A stretch of DNA of 64,000 nucleotides from Neostapfia colusana (Eukaryota; Streptophyta; Magnoliopsida; Poales; Poaceae), in contig JASWHV010000012.1 in the NCBI GenBank assembly GCA_030760725.1, positions 52,235,652-52,299,651 of the forward strand, read 5' to 3'. The notes beneath the pieces are model-generated. The model saw only the letters and a program-made list of their open reading frames with translations, did no database searches and was not told where the DNA came from. This document shows positions 22,309 to 34,702 of this stretch, piece after piece (the first letter of the stretch is position 1; each line of letters opens with the position of its first letter). A program made the translations under genes and the position numbers.

Positions 22309-24799
22309 GCCGGGATTCTTACCCGCTACCCCCTGGGGATCTCGGAAAACACGAGCTAGCCCCGGAAACTTCTGATCTAGCCACTGGACCTTCAGAAATT
22401 CATGTAAATTTGTTTAAAAATCAGTTTTAACCCATGGACTTAATAAATATTAGGAAAAACCCCTCTGTTATTTGTAATTAGGCCCCCGAAAATTTATGAA
22501 ATAGTAAATTAAACCCTGCAGTAGTGTGGATTTGCCTTTTAGACCCTATAGGATATTAAATTCAGAAATTTGAATATTGGACTAGGATTTAAATTTAAAA
22601 GGTGAGGCAAACACATGTGCAAATGCAAATTTAAACTCTCCTAGCACTTGGAAAACTTTAGAATGAGTCAAAAATAGATTTTAGGGTGAAATGAAATCTG
22701 CCTAAGTGATTGCTCATTTTTATTATCTCTAGAGACACAATTTAGGCTAGAAATAATTCTAAAAACTAGTAAAATAGATTTAAATTGTTTCACATCAGAG
22801 AGGAAGTTCAAAAATATTTTATTGAACATATTAGATCAGAAACTATTCTGTTTAAGTGATATGCATAACTATTTTAATAGTAAAGTTCATTTTTAGGCAT
22901 AGAAAATAAATCTGAAAATATAGGAAAATAGGTACACATAATTAGAAAATGATCAATGAGATCTCCAAATCCAAAAACTTCAATTTAGGATTTTGTAGAA
23001 GATCTGAAAACCTATTTGGAGTAGGGGATTACCTTTCATGCAAACTTTGTGGCTAAGAAGTGTATTAATCAATTATAAAGAAATGTATCAAATTGGAAAT
23101 TCATATATAGTGTGCAAATAGAAATCTGAATACAAAAGTTAGAAATAATATACATATGTTTAAAAGTGCATGTAGGCCAAAAATCAACACATCTAGGGTA
23201 ACCACAACACTTAGAAATGTGAATGACTTCCATATGTATGTATGTGTGGTTTGCATGAAGTGAAAGCGTGGACTATGACTTATGGATTGTTGTTTTCTTT
23301 TGCTATGTGTATTGGCATGAGTAGAACCTGCCACAGAGCAAGTTCTCCCATTCCAAGACCAAGACTTTCCATTCCCAGAGCAGCAGGAAGAAGGCAAGTG
23401 TCCTCGACCACTTTGATCCTATACTAGGATGTGTAGTTAGAATTAATTTGCATGGTCAATTTGGAATATGATACCCATGCTAGGAAGTTTCCCTAGAATT
23501 GAATTATCTTGTTTCCTTGTAGCTTGGGTTGGGATTTATTTTACTATGTCATTCATTCATATTACTTATGCTTAGCCATGCTTATAATGGATAAGTGGGA
23601 TATGAGATCATCAACTTATTTACCTTACTCTTGATTGAGATATTATGAGCTATGTAGAGGTAGGGATTGAGGCAAGTTGGATGATTTGGTTGGTGCTGTG
23701 TGCACGAGACTTGGGTTTGTGTTTAGTACTTGCCTGGATCCTAAGGACCGGTTCATGGAGCATGTAACCTGGCTTTACCGTGCCAACCACATGCTGAGAT
23801 GGGGCAGCTTGGCCAATTAATTAGGTGTATCCCCGGCGTAGTATGGGTGTTTTGGATGGTGTGGGGAATAGGTGTCAGCTGGACTACCATATGAACCGCA
23901 AGGCTCAAGAGGGGGCCACTACAGCGGGGTTGAAGCCTCTTGTATGCTGTTAGGGGTGAAACCTCAGTGGGCCCACGCTCGTCGGGAATCCCTTTGTAAA
24001 GGCCTCGTAGTGATCTCCTGGCTACACACCTGGGAAGTGTGAACGTGGTTCACAGCCACTGGCATAATGGAGGTTCTTTTAGTCCACCCGGCAACGGGGG
24101 ATGAAATCACTACATGTGGGTACAGTGGTGCAAACTCTGCAGAGTCAAAACTTTCATGACAGTCGTGCTCACAGTCAAGAGCGGCTTGGACTTATTCATG
24201 ATTAGAGGATGATGAATTTGGAAGTTGAGGATGTTAAGTGGGGAGCTTAACATTGGAAATGATGTTATGGTTATTTGATTTTGATGATGGGTTGGGAGAT
24301 TGGGACCATTTCACCTGTGTAGTAATGTAGGTGCTTAATAAGCTAAGGTGATAAATATTAATTGGGTAGTGCTTTAAGCATGAGTCAACCTCTCCTTGCT
24401 CTAGCCATGCATGACATAACTTTCCCACACTTGCTGAGTACCAACGGTACTCAAACTTGCATTTCTGTTGGTTTAAATTGCTGCTCAGGTCAAGGGGATG
24501 ATGTGGTGTTCAATGACCAAGACTTCGGACCCGAAGAAGGATTCTAGGTTCACAGAGTCCCCGGGCAACGCCTGTGACGGAGCCCTCAAGATTTATATTC
24601 CGCTGCTGTTTTATTTACATATTATGAACTTATTATTGTCCATCGAGACGTATGCAATGTAAGACTTATTTATATTCGAACACCTGGCTTGTAATATGAT
24701 GATGCTTCAATATTTGTCATCACATGTATGAGAAAATGATCCTGGCATACATGTGATATTCACTCAGTTGTTCTTCGGAGAATCCGGTTGTGACAGAAG

Positions 24800-24812
24800 T
24801 GGTATCAGAGCC
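24800..24812 (+). other. Primer binding site of element D (tRNA-iMet type)
   Basis: TGGTATCAGAGCC, four bases after the LTR end. It is a perfect match to the usual initiator-Met-tRNA primer sequence of plant chromoviruses. Confidence 0.92.
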
Positions 24813-24840
24813 AAGGTTGCCCATAGGAACGTGGACCTAG

Positions 24841-25012
24841 GTAGAAATGGACGTATTTAAGGACCCTATTTCCTTAAAAACTATTTTACAAAGGTGTAGG
24901 TTGAAGGTGTTATTTAATGGGGTCACTTTATTTATCTTTCCCCAACTTTTATTCAAAATAAATTTTTTGTTTAACTCTTATCTAACTTAATTTTAAATGC
25001 TTCATGTTTTAG
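24841..25012 (+). other. Candidate leader intron of element D
   Basis: 172 bases from CCTAG|GTAGAA to CATGTTTTAG directly before the orf0 ATG. Element C has an intron-like segment of the same length with the same borders. It is T-rich before the acceptor, as in plant introns. Confidence 0.5.
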
Positions 25013-25752
25013 ATGGTTCGCATGATCTGCACCACCTGCAAGTCCACCGGAGGGAGAGTTCCTATAGTTGCCCTTGCCCTGAGAGAGGAGAACCGTCCGG
25101 TGACGTACCACTCCTACGGATTGGTAGTAGGAGGCTTGTTGCGCCGTCTTCGGCGTATGCTCCACGCCGCTGGCAATGTTGCCAAGCTGATCATACACTA
25201 CAGCTCCACCAGGACCCTCCGTGAGAAGCGTGAAGAATGGAGCTCAGAGATGAGGATTATCCATGAAAATCAGCAGCTCAAGATCCACCGCTCTCCAGCT
25301 TGTCGGGCGACTCAGGTCAATGCTGAGAAGGATGTCACCTGGGAGGCCATCACCTGCCAGAGTTACATCAACCGTCGCCACCTGGACAGGACCGAGTACA
25401 TGTATGTCCTCCAGTGTGAGAGTGGCACCGCGGAGTACAAGTACCCGCTAGTGCAGCAGGGGACTTCTCATGAGCACATGGACTTGTGCTTGGAGGATGC
25501 TGCTATGCTCAGCACTCGACTGCAGGAGTGCCAGTAGGAGCTTCAGGATGTTCGTGACACCCTGAAGGAGACTGAGGCATTGCTTCGCGCCAGCCTGAGG
25601 GCGAGAGAAAGAGGAGATGGGAATGAATTGTGTGTCACCGTGAATGACACATGGACTCCTGACTCTCCAGACCGTTGGGCGAGCAAGCGTCGCCACACTT
25701 CTCCACCAGCAGCTTCCCCATCCAAAGCGGAATCAAAGGGCAGCCGCAATAA
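25013..25752 (+). pseudogene. Broken orf0 of element D (decayed H3-tail-like start)
   Basis: Homologous to the intact orf0 of C. It starts at the ATG directly after TTTTAG. Residues 1-17 correspond to the C protein, but the two arginines at positions 6 and 9 are cysteines here (TGC codons where C has CGC and CGT). A TAG at 25535-25537 replaces a Gln codon at position 175; the frame then stays open until element A cuts it at 25753. The parts shared with C are the arginine-rich segment around 43-49, the central DVTWEAITCQ region and a predicted coiled coil after 158. It is not expected to be functional. The role of the protein is unknown. Confidence 0.8.
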
Positions 25753-28700
25753 TGACACGACCCCAAAGGTCTTGTCGAGCCAGGATCACGCTGAGGGGTG
25801 CTGCGTTGTACAGCACCGGATAACACACGTCAAAGGTACAAAGCGGAAATGAAATTTTATTACATAAACAAGTTTATGAACATGTTTACATCAAAATGAG
25901 TTCAGTCTACACTCACGGGCGTAGACTAAGCATCAAGTGCACATTCAGTCCTTGAACGTGTCCTTGCTAGCTCACACGCACACTAACTCTGCGGCGTGCA
26001 CGACTCCCACTCGACAGGATTCCCCTTCTGGGGTTCCGTCTCCTCTTCGGGAGTCCCTTCCTCATAGAACCCTGCAAAAGCTTCAAACACAAGCAGTGAG
26101 CACGAAGGCTCAGCAAGTCTGACCCGTCTCACCTAAACATGGAACTTCTACATGAGGGGTAATGGGTTACATGAGGTAAAAATCATTTGCAAGGACTCGC
26201 CTAATTAGTAGAACCTTATTTTCAGGTTTTAGCAGCAGGTTGTGGAGAACCTTACGCTAAGGCACATGAGAGAGCCGCAATCAAACAAGAAACGCATTTC
26301 TCTCATGTACTTTGCCCAAAGTTGAAAAGAACTTTAGTTAGCTCTAAACTACAGCAATGCATTAACAAGCAAAGTCCATCTTTCAATCAGCAGCATTTTT
26401 AACATGTAACTATCCTGTTCTTTCTACGTCACGGCACAGTGAACAAGTGGTACTCACTGACCGCGAGGGATGGCGATTATAATCGATTTACACCTGCAGA
26501 GTTACCCGAACAACCCGTCACGTACGCCCGTACTCAATGTTGCCTACAACAACCATCACGGACGCCGTACGTAACCACCTTTCGCCCGTCAGCCAAATAT
26601 TGAACCGGTCCCATCGTCCTGAGCAAGAGGTCTCTGCACGCGCATCTCCGTGCCGCCAGCCGATTTACACCTCAAGCTCTCAACCTACCCTCTGAACGAC
26701 GGGCAATGCCTCAATACCCAGCTACCCAAGTTACATCGGTTTCCCGGTTCCCATAAAGCCGGTAGGTCTTCGGTACTGTTCTAGCTTGTTCAACAGGCCC
26801 GCACACGGCTCGGTCCTCAATCGACACAAGCGGAGCTATAGCACCCAGGCCCCAAAGTCCTGCTGCCCTTACTCTCCGCTTGGTCTCATTTTTCTTGCCA
26901 TGTGTATCATTCGCTATCACTACCCGAGTCGAGTGCCTCTAGCCTATGCTCGCGAGTAGTTCCAACTACTAGACTTGTACCAAATCCTACTCTACCTTAG
27001 CATTGCAGTAGCTAACGGGGTTTGCAATCCTAAACCTAACCCATGGTTTTCTTGGCTATGCAGTTGGATTTCCAAACAAGACTCTAATGCAAAGAATAAA
27101 GTAATCAAGTATGTGCTCAAAACAATAAAAACTTGTAAAAGGTTAATGCAAACCGGAGCTTGCCTTGCTGCAATAGGTCGTAGGCTAGCTGCTCCTCCGG
27201 AGTAACGAACTCTAGGACTTCGGGTTCCTCCTTGACCTTAGCGACTACATGATAAAAGGAATACATGTATCAATTTAAATGCATTTGTATTAAGTTTGAA
27301 GTTGTGAAGTCTATAACCCGTGCTAGACAGACCCAATGACTGTGAAACTTTTACTGGGGCTTGGTTACAACCTAAACAGAGACTTGGTCAAGTTTTAGTT
27401 GCAGCAAAGCTCATTTGAGCCCTCCACAATTAATTATGTTCTTGACCTTAATTGGATCTCTTAGGGTGCTCTAAGGATTTTCATGAAACAAATTATGACT
27501 TTCTGAAAACTAGATTTTTAGAGGGTTCTGATGGAGTTGGTCTCACTTAATTTGAAGGTTCCTAGCTAAAGTTATGAGCTAAACAATTTCAGAGAAAATT
27601 CTGAAAATGTTTCTGAACATTTTCTATTTTCTTTGGAACAGTTCCACTAATCACACCATTAGGTGGATCAAATGAGCTCAAATGGATCTGAAATTTTTGT
27701 GGTAGTTCAGGGATATTTTGGTGAACATCCCAGCAAATTTCAGGATTTTCCTCCAAAGGACTCTCCAGTTAAAATTCCAAACAGTTTAAACTTTGAGGAA
27801 TTAATTCTGGAAAAATAAGGAATTTCATGAAGTGAAACTTGATTTGCTGGAAAGTACTCAGAGATCTGAATCCAGCAAAATTTGGTTCACTCGATTTGGA
27901 GCTTTCTAGCCAAAGTTATGAGGTTTTGAAGTTTGAAGCAAATCTGAAAATCAGGGAAAAGTTTAAACTCGCGCGTGGGTCCCGGGGACACGCGTCGCAT
28001 GCCGAGGCGACAGCACACCGCGGCCCACAAGGATTTTGCGCGCCAGCACACCCGATCCTGGCCGCAGCCTGATCCTGATTCAAAATATCGGCCGCTGACG
28101 GCTGGGGTCCAACCCTTTCTTCAACCTCGCGACGCCCACGCTCCACCGCCAAGGGACCTCGCCGGAGAGCTCGCCGCAAGCTTCTGTACAGCTCCAAACC
28201 TCACGATTTTGGCCGCCCCTGCCTACTTTCACTCGGGGAACAGGATTCTGGGGTCAGCTACTCATGACAATGGCCGGTGTATGGTCGGCGACGAGCCGCC
28301 ATCTCGGAAAGACTTCGACCATGTCGGCTGACTTCCCTAGCACCTCAACTACTCGAGGAACCGGTCGGGAAGCATCAGTGGACCTCAGGGAAGGTCGACA
28401 TGAGCTTGAGGCAGCTCGGGGAAGGCCCGAAGTAGGTCCTCACCGTGCGCCCGATGCCTCCCTTTTGTTCCGCCGTTGGTAAACCTCGAATTACGCCGGG
28501 TACAGAGGTTCTCCGGCCAAGGGTTGTGAAGGCAACTTGTGCGTTACCGTGTCTAGTTGGTGTGAGAGCGGATTGTGGCCCTCTAATCCTTTCTAGAGCA
28601 TGAATTTGACGGAATCGCACCCGAAGGTCGTGCTGCACACAGAAAGGGGAAAACTGGAAATTCGCCGCCGGTGAGCAATCACTCGGGCTGTGGCTCGGGG

Positions 28701-29796
28701 GTGAGCAGCACCGGTCACCAGCGCGTCCAAGGGTGCCTTGGCTCGGGCGTGACAACGCCCTGGTTGGGCTGTCCACGGGAGCCCGAGGTACGGCGGTTCT
28801 AAGTCACCGAATTGATCTTTCGGCATAACCGATTTCAATCGGTCTCAACTGAATTCTAGCAGCGGGGAAGATGGAGGAAGGTCTCTAGTACCTTGCCGTG
28901 GCTCTGGAGGGGACGGAGGAAGCTGTGATTGGTGCTCTCCGATCGATTCCGAGCTGCGGAAATTGTTTGCCGGCGCTGAGCTCTTGCGGGGGAAGAAATG
29001 GGCGATGCTTCGGCCGAGGAGGGGGGAAGGCGCCTTAAGAAGGCTCTGCACCGCCTCACGCCCGCGCGTGGCCAAGCAGCTGCTGGCGCGGTGGCTCCCT
29101 TCGGTGGTGATCGCAGCGGCGGCTCGGCTAACCGAGTGAGAAAATCTCAGTCGGTTGATTTGGAGTAGTGGCTGACATGTGGGTCCCACTTCCAATTTTA
29201 ACCTCTGAAACTTACTCCTAATCACTGTTGTAAACAGTGAGCCCCATAATGCCCCTGGTAATTCAAAATATTCACCCATGAGCCATTTGAATTGAATAGA
29301 ATTCAAATTGGGTTTGGTTTGAATGAATTTCAGCACATGTTCAGTTTTGAGTTCAAATAAAGTTTGAATTTGTCCCACTTAGCTCATGTCAAGATCAACT
29401 CCAAATGGAGTGAAAATTGGTGTGTGGGCTCACAAAAATGTGCTGAGTAAGAATATGCCTCCCACTTTTGAATTCATGGGATAAAAACAGTTTGAATTTG
29501 AATATGGTTTCAAAATGCCCTCTTCCTAGCTATACCCAAAATGACCTCAAAAAGGTTTTGAATTTGGGTGAAACTTGGCATGGACATCCTTAGCAATGTG
29601 TAGGAGTTTTCATATGTCCAGCCCACCTATATCACATGTGGGAAATACCAGTTTTGCAATATGTGAGTTTGTTCTCTAATGAGCATGTTGATGGTGGTTA
29701 CTTGCTCTTCATTTGTGTTCATCATCTTTCCTCAAATGAGGTGTGTGGTGTGGTGATGAACACTTCAATCATGTGTCAAAAACTGAGGCCCTTACA
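25753..29796 (-). repeat. 3' LTR of element A
   Basis: 4044 bases, from TGTAAGGGCC on the minus strand (right end) to CGTGTCA (left end). It matches 37148-39129 and the B LTRs. GC-rich block at 27970-29130. CTGACATGTGGGTCCCAC at 29172-29189 is the A version of the shared motif, and the U5 stem-loop lies at 25797-25817 (GGTGCTG, seven bases, CAGCACC). No gene is seen in it. Confidence 0.92.
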
Positions 29797-29813
29797 TTCC
29801 TCCCCCTTAAAAG
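29797..29813 (-). other. Polypurine tract of element A
   Basis: On the minus strand CTTTTAAGGGGGAGGAA directly precedes the 3' LTR. It is the same tract as in element B at 43167-43183. Confidence 0.8.
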
Positions 29814-29867
29814 AATCTCGTCCCGAGATTATAAGGTGAAAAAAATGAGAGAGAGGATGGTGGAAAA

Positions 29868-32800
29868 TTACCGGATACACGACGTGAAAAAGTCGGGGTA
29901 GTTAGCGCGAAGAAATTCTTCGCTCTCCCAGGTCGCTTCGTCCATGGAGTGATTACTCCATAGCACCTTGTAGAACCACAACGTACGGTTGCGTGTGGTT
30001 CGGGCCTTTTCATCGATAATCTGCACCGGTTCCTCCCGATAGGTGAGATCCGGTTGCAGTTCTTCAATATCCTCCAGCTGAACGGTAGTTGATAGCTTAA
30101 GACACTTCCTCAGCTGGGCAATGCGTAAGACGTCATGCAAACCGGAAAGTGCTTCTGGTAATTTCAACCGGTATGCCACTGATCCACATCTTTCGGTAAT
30201 CTGGAATGGACCGATGAATCGGGGTGCCAACTTTCCTCTCACCCCAAATCTGATTACGCCCTTCATTGGAGACACCCGTAGATATACGTGATCTCCAACT
30301 TCGAATTGTAATGGGCACCTTCTCCGGTCCGCATACTGTTTCTGACGGGATTGACCGGCTTTTAGGTTCGCTTGAATTAGTCGAACCTTTTCTTCCGCAT
30401 TGTTGACAAGGTCAATCCCGAAGGTAACCCTTTCGCCAGATTCACACCAATTCAGTGGTGTGCGGCATTTCCGCCCATATAGCGCCTTGTAGGGCGCCAT
30501 CTTGATGCTGGCTTGGTACCCATTATTGTACGAGAACTCGGCTAACGGCAAGTGATCATCCCAATTCTTGCCGTGGTTGATAGCGCAAGCTCGTAGCATG
30601 TCTTCTAAGATTTGATTTACCCGCTCCGTTTGCCCATCCGTCTGCGGGTGGTAGGCTGAACTACGGATCAGCTTCGTCCCCAAGGCAGCGTGCAGCTGCT
30701 CCCAAAAATGGGACACAAATAAAGTGCCCCGATCCGATATGATAGTACGGGGTACGCCGTACAAGCATAGGATCCGTGAGATGTACAGTTCAGCGTACTT
30801 CTTGGCGTTGTAATTTGTGTTGACCGGGATGAAATGGGCAACTTTGTTGAGCCGATCGACGATCACCCACACAGAATCATGTTTCTGCAAGGTGGTGGGT
30901 AAACCGACGATGAAATCCATGCTCACATCCTCTCACATCCAGGCAGGAATGCCCAGTGGTTGCAGCAGTCCCGGTTTCCGCATGTGGTCTGCCTTCACCC
31001 TTCGACATGTATCACACTCGGACATGTATTTTGCAGTCTCTCGCTTCATCCGTGTCCACCAAAACTTGCTTCTGAGTTCTTGATACATCTTGTTGCTGCC
31101 GGGGTGAATAGGAAACTTTGACAAATGAGCCTCATCAAAGATTTTCTTCCGTAATTCCGGGTTACGGGGTACGACGATCCGGTCCTTGAACCATAGGACA
31201 CCGTCTCCGTCCTTCCAGAAACATTTCAGCTCCCCACTGTCTACACGTCTCTGCAAATGTGACATGCCCTTGTCATTATTCTGGGCTGCCGCTATCTCTT
31301 CACGGATGGTGGGGATCAAAGCTAGGTTGTAGAGAGCTCCGTGTGGAATCACATGTAGTGGTGGTTCGCTCTATTCCAACGGTGTGATGGTCAGGTTATT
31401 GACGTGTGACTTGCGGCTCAGGGCATCTGCCACTACGTTTGCTTTGCCCGGATGATAATGGATCTCTATTTCGTAATCCTTTATCAGTTCTAACCATCTT
31501 CATTGCCTCATGTTCAGCACTTTCTGAGTGAATATGTACTTGAGGCTTTTGTGGTCGGTATATAAATGTACGAGGTTACCGAGTAGGTAGTGCCTCCACA
31601 TTTTGAGTGCGAGTACCACGGCAGCGAGCTCCAAGCCGTGGGTTGGATAATTCTGCTCATGGTTTCTAAGCTGCCGTGATCCATACGCGACCACTCTTCG
31701 GTCTTGCATCAGCACACATCCGAGCCCAATGCCGGATGCATCGCAGTACACATCGAACGGTTTTGTTGTGTCTGGCTGCGCCAAAACCGGTGCTGATGTC
31801 AGGTGCTTGACTAAAGCCTTGAATGCTGCTTCACATGCTGGACTCCAAACATGTTTGGTAGCCTTCTTCAGCAGCTCTGTCATTGGCTTGGCAATCTTCT
31901 AGAAGTTCGGAATGAACCTCCGATAATATCCCGCGAGTCCGAGGAAACTCCGTACCTCGTGAACAGTTCTCGGGGATTTCCAATTCAGCACTTGAGTGAT
32001 CTTGCTCGGGTCCACAGCGATACCCTCCGCTGACATGATATGCCCGAGAAAAGGCACTTGCGATATCCAGAACTCGCATTTGCTGAATTTCGCGTATAAC
32101 TTGTGATCCCGCAGCCGTTGCAAGACTATACGCAGATGTTTCTTGTGATCATCCTCCGACTTGGAATATACCAGGATGTCGTCGATGAAGACCACGACAA
32201 ACTTGTCCAGCTCCGGCATGAACACAGAGTTCATCAAGTACATGAAGTGAGCTGGAGCATTGGTGAGGCCGAAGGACATGACCAGGTACTCATAAAGTCC
32301 GTACCTCGTCGAGAAAGCCGTCTTCGGAATGTCCTCAGCCCTTATCTTAATCTGATGGTACCCGGATCTTAAGTCCATTTTGGAAAAGATCTTTGCTTTG
32401 ACCAACTGATCGAACAACATGTCGATCCATGGCAACGGGTACTTGTTCTTGATGGTTATGGCATTTAATGGACGATAGTCCACACAAAGCCGCAACGTCT
32501 CATCCTTCTTTTTGACAAATAATGCCGAACAGCCCCATGGCGAGGAGCTCGGCCTAATAAAACCCTTCTCCAGAAGGTCCATGAGCTGAGTCTTCAGTTC
32601 AGCCAACTCCTTGGGCGCCATCTTGTACGGCCTTCGGGATATTGGCATGGTTCCCGGTGCAAGTTCAATCTTGAACTCCACCTCTCTATCGGGCGGCATC
32701 CCCGGCAAATCGTCCGGGAATACATAAGGGAACTCTCGGACCACTGGGATATCTTCCAATCTGATGGTTGTGGTTTGATAGACACTTGGAATTTTTATTT

Positions 32801-34430
32801 CTGTACTGTCCAGAAATAAGGAGTGAGACCCGTGCACTTCTGAGTTTAAGTGCACGACTCGAAGGACGGTGTCTAAAACAGCGCCGTGGTGGGTTAACCA
32901 CGACATCCCTAGGATGACATCGACCTTTTGTCCCTCTAAGATAATGAGAGACGTGGGGTATACTCTACCCGCTAAGCATAATGGTGCTTTGGAAACCATT
33001 ACGCTTGCTGGAATCTTCCCACCCGGTGAACAAATTAAATATGGACTATGGGTGGGCAGTATTGGCAAGCTGTGTTTAGCAATGAAAGCTTGTCTAACAA
33101 AATTATGCGTGGCGCCTGAATCAAACAGTACTATAGCGGGATGCTGGTGGAGTTGGAACATACCCGCAAGGATTGGCTCGCCCTCCGGCACGTCCTCAAT
33201 GGCAAGCTGGTGGACGGTGCTGGGCCTAGGGTTTGCCCGCCGCTCATTAGTAGGGTTCCGGGTTTGATTCCTCTCCGGAAACTGTGGTCCCACTCCGCCG
33301 CCTTGCCTCTCCGGGCAACTGCTCGCGAAGTGTCCTGGACGACCACACTTGTAACATGTGGCCGCTGCTGGTGTAGAGCTTGGGGGACGAAAGCCCGGCA
33401 TGCGCTGCTGCGGTGCATATGCACGCGGCATCGCCCGCTTCTGCTGTTGTTGCGGAGGTGGTACTGGCAGTGCCGGCCTGAATGCCGGTGAAGAGTACGG
33501 TCGACTGCGTAACGGCATCCACCACTGTGGTGGCTGCCAGCGTAGACCTGATGGTGGGCGATTCACCATCCGAAACTTTTGAGAAGGACCGCCTCCTTCT
33601 CCGCTGCTCTGCGGCGCGCTTCGCTTTCTCTCCGCCGCCGCTAACTCCTTGCCGGAGTCCTCCTGAACAATTGCAGCATCAATGATGTCGTTGAGGCTGC
33701 CGCGATTGAACATCGCCAACTTGTCCTTCAGGAGCGGGTTAAGCCCCTGGTAAAAGTGGTCCCACCGCTTCTCGTCGGTATCAGCGTGATGTGACGCGTA
33801 GAGCGCGAGATCGTTGAACGCCCTAGAGTATTCCAGCGCGTTCCGGCTCCCTTGTTGCAGGTGTAAGAACTCCTGCGTCTTCCTCTTCATCAAACCTGGC
33901 GGTATATGATAGGCCCTGAAGGCCGTATGAAACTCCGTCCAGGTCATCACTCGGTCGGTGGGCTGTGAAGCACAGAAGTTGGCCCACCACGCGCTCGCAG
34001 ATCCTTGGAGCTGCTGGACCGCGAACTGAGTCTTGCGCTGCTCGCTTATCTGGAGCAGCCCGAACTTCATCTCTATGGCGCGGAGCCAGTTGTCCGCGTC
34101 AAGTGGTTCATCCGCCCTTGAGAATACCGGGGGATGAGTAGCCAGGAAGTCGGAGTAGGAGCTCTGTTGGCGCTCCCCACGATCTTGACGTCTCTCTGGG
34201 CGAGACGTATTGGCGATAAGTGTTTGCAGCAACTCCGTGTGCTGCTGGTGCGAACCCGCCATTCCCGCGACGATGTCGGCCAATGTAACTGTCGGTAGTG
34301 GCGGTGGCGGTGTTTGCTGTTGCTGTTGCTGCTGTTGCTGTTGTCCCGAGGAGTCCTCGGGAGGCTGTTGGGAGGTCTCTCCCCCTTGACTGGTACCCCC
34401 AACATCAGGGTTGGCACGAGTACACGTCAT
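29868..34430 (-). pseudogene. gag-pol: Broken gag-pol of element A
   Basis: The likely start is the ATG ending at 34430 (MTCTRANPDVGG), one base after an acceptor-like TTTCAG. The first 843 codons are open: a run of ten glutamines, the gag core, zinc knuckle CYKCGRPGHFASSC, protease DSGATHNF and reverse transcriptase with FIDDILVYSK. Four single-base stops follow: TAG 31899-31901, TGA 31500-31502, TAG 31371-31373, TGA 30933-30935. The last part (30926-29868) is open through the integrase catalytic core (DFIVGLP, ISDRG, DGQTER) and the chromodomain-like tail with DEATWESEE. No frameshift is seen, so decay is by point mutation only. The protein would have made the particle and copied and integrated the element. 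Confidence 0.93.
34314..34343 (-). repeat. Glutamine-codon run in gag of element A
   Basis: Ten consecutive Gln codons (CAA/CAG) after residues EDSSG. Element B has seven at the same place (60058-60078), so the run length varies inside the family. Confidence 0.8.
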
Positions 34431-34702
34431 TCTGAAATTCAAAACAGCAGTAATTAGCACATGTCTTACTTAAAATTCCATAAGCAACATTAGGTATTGA
34501 AGTGACACATGATTAATTTGCACAACATTCACATATATTGATAAAGTATAAACTTTATACAAGATACATTATTCTTGGGTCTATGAGAAGTCGTGCTCAT
34601 GTCGTCACTACCTATACATATGCTACTGTCTACACGACATGTCACTGATTACAAAAGTTGGGTTACGCTACCCTAGCTGCCCTACTTGGCAACTGTAACC
34701 CC

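Larger units (their letters stand above)
21219..24795 (+). repeat. 5' LTR of element D
   Basis: 3577 bases from TGTAACACCCC to CCGGTTGTGACA, followed by the primer site four bases later. GC-rich at 21360-22330, AT-rich after that. A 312-codon open frame on the minus strand inside it is a product of base composition. It shares the core promoter and the TTAAGTGGGGAGCTTAAC palindrome with the C LTRs. Confidence 0.9.
21219..25752 (+). mobile_element. Element D: 5' part of an orf0-bearing Gypsy chromovirus
   Basis: Complete 5' LTR, perfect primer site, leader and most of orf0 are present; element A then cuts it at 25753. It belongs to the same lineage as C: LTRs open with TGTAACACCCCAAAA, the leaders share the intron borders, and orf0 is clearly homologous. 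D points right and C points left. The gag-pol of D is not in the window. Confidence 0.9.

Noticed and set aside
24800..24812. Possible tRNA fragment
   Set aside because: The match to initiator tRNA-Met is limited to the primer-binding length and adjoins an LTR end, so it is a primer site and not a tRNA gene.
26711..26920. Minus-strand open frame recurring at 38106-38327
   Set aside because: It recurs because both are LTRs of element A. The position is downstream of the likely transcription start in U5/R-like sequence, and no protein feature is seen.
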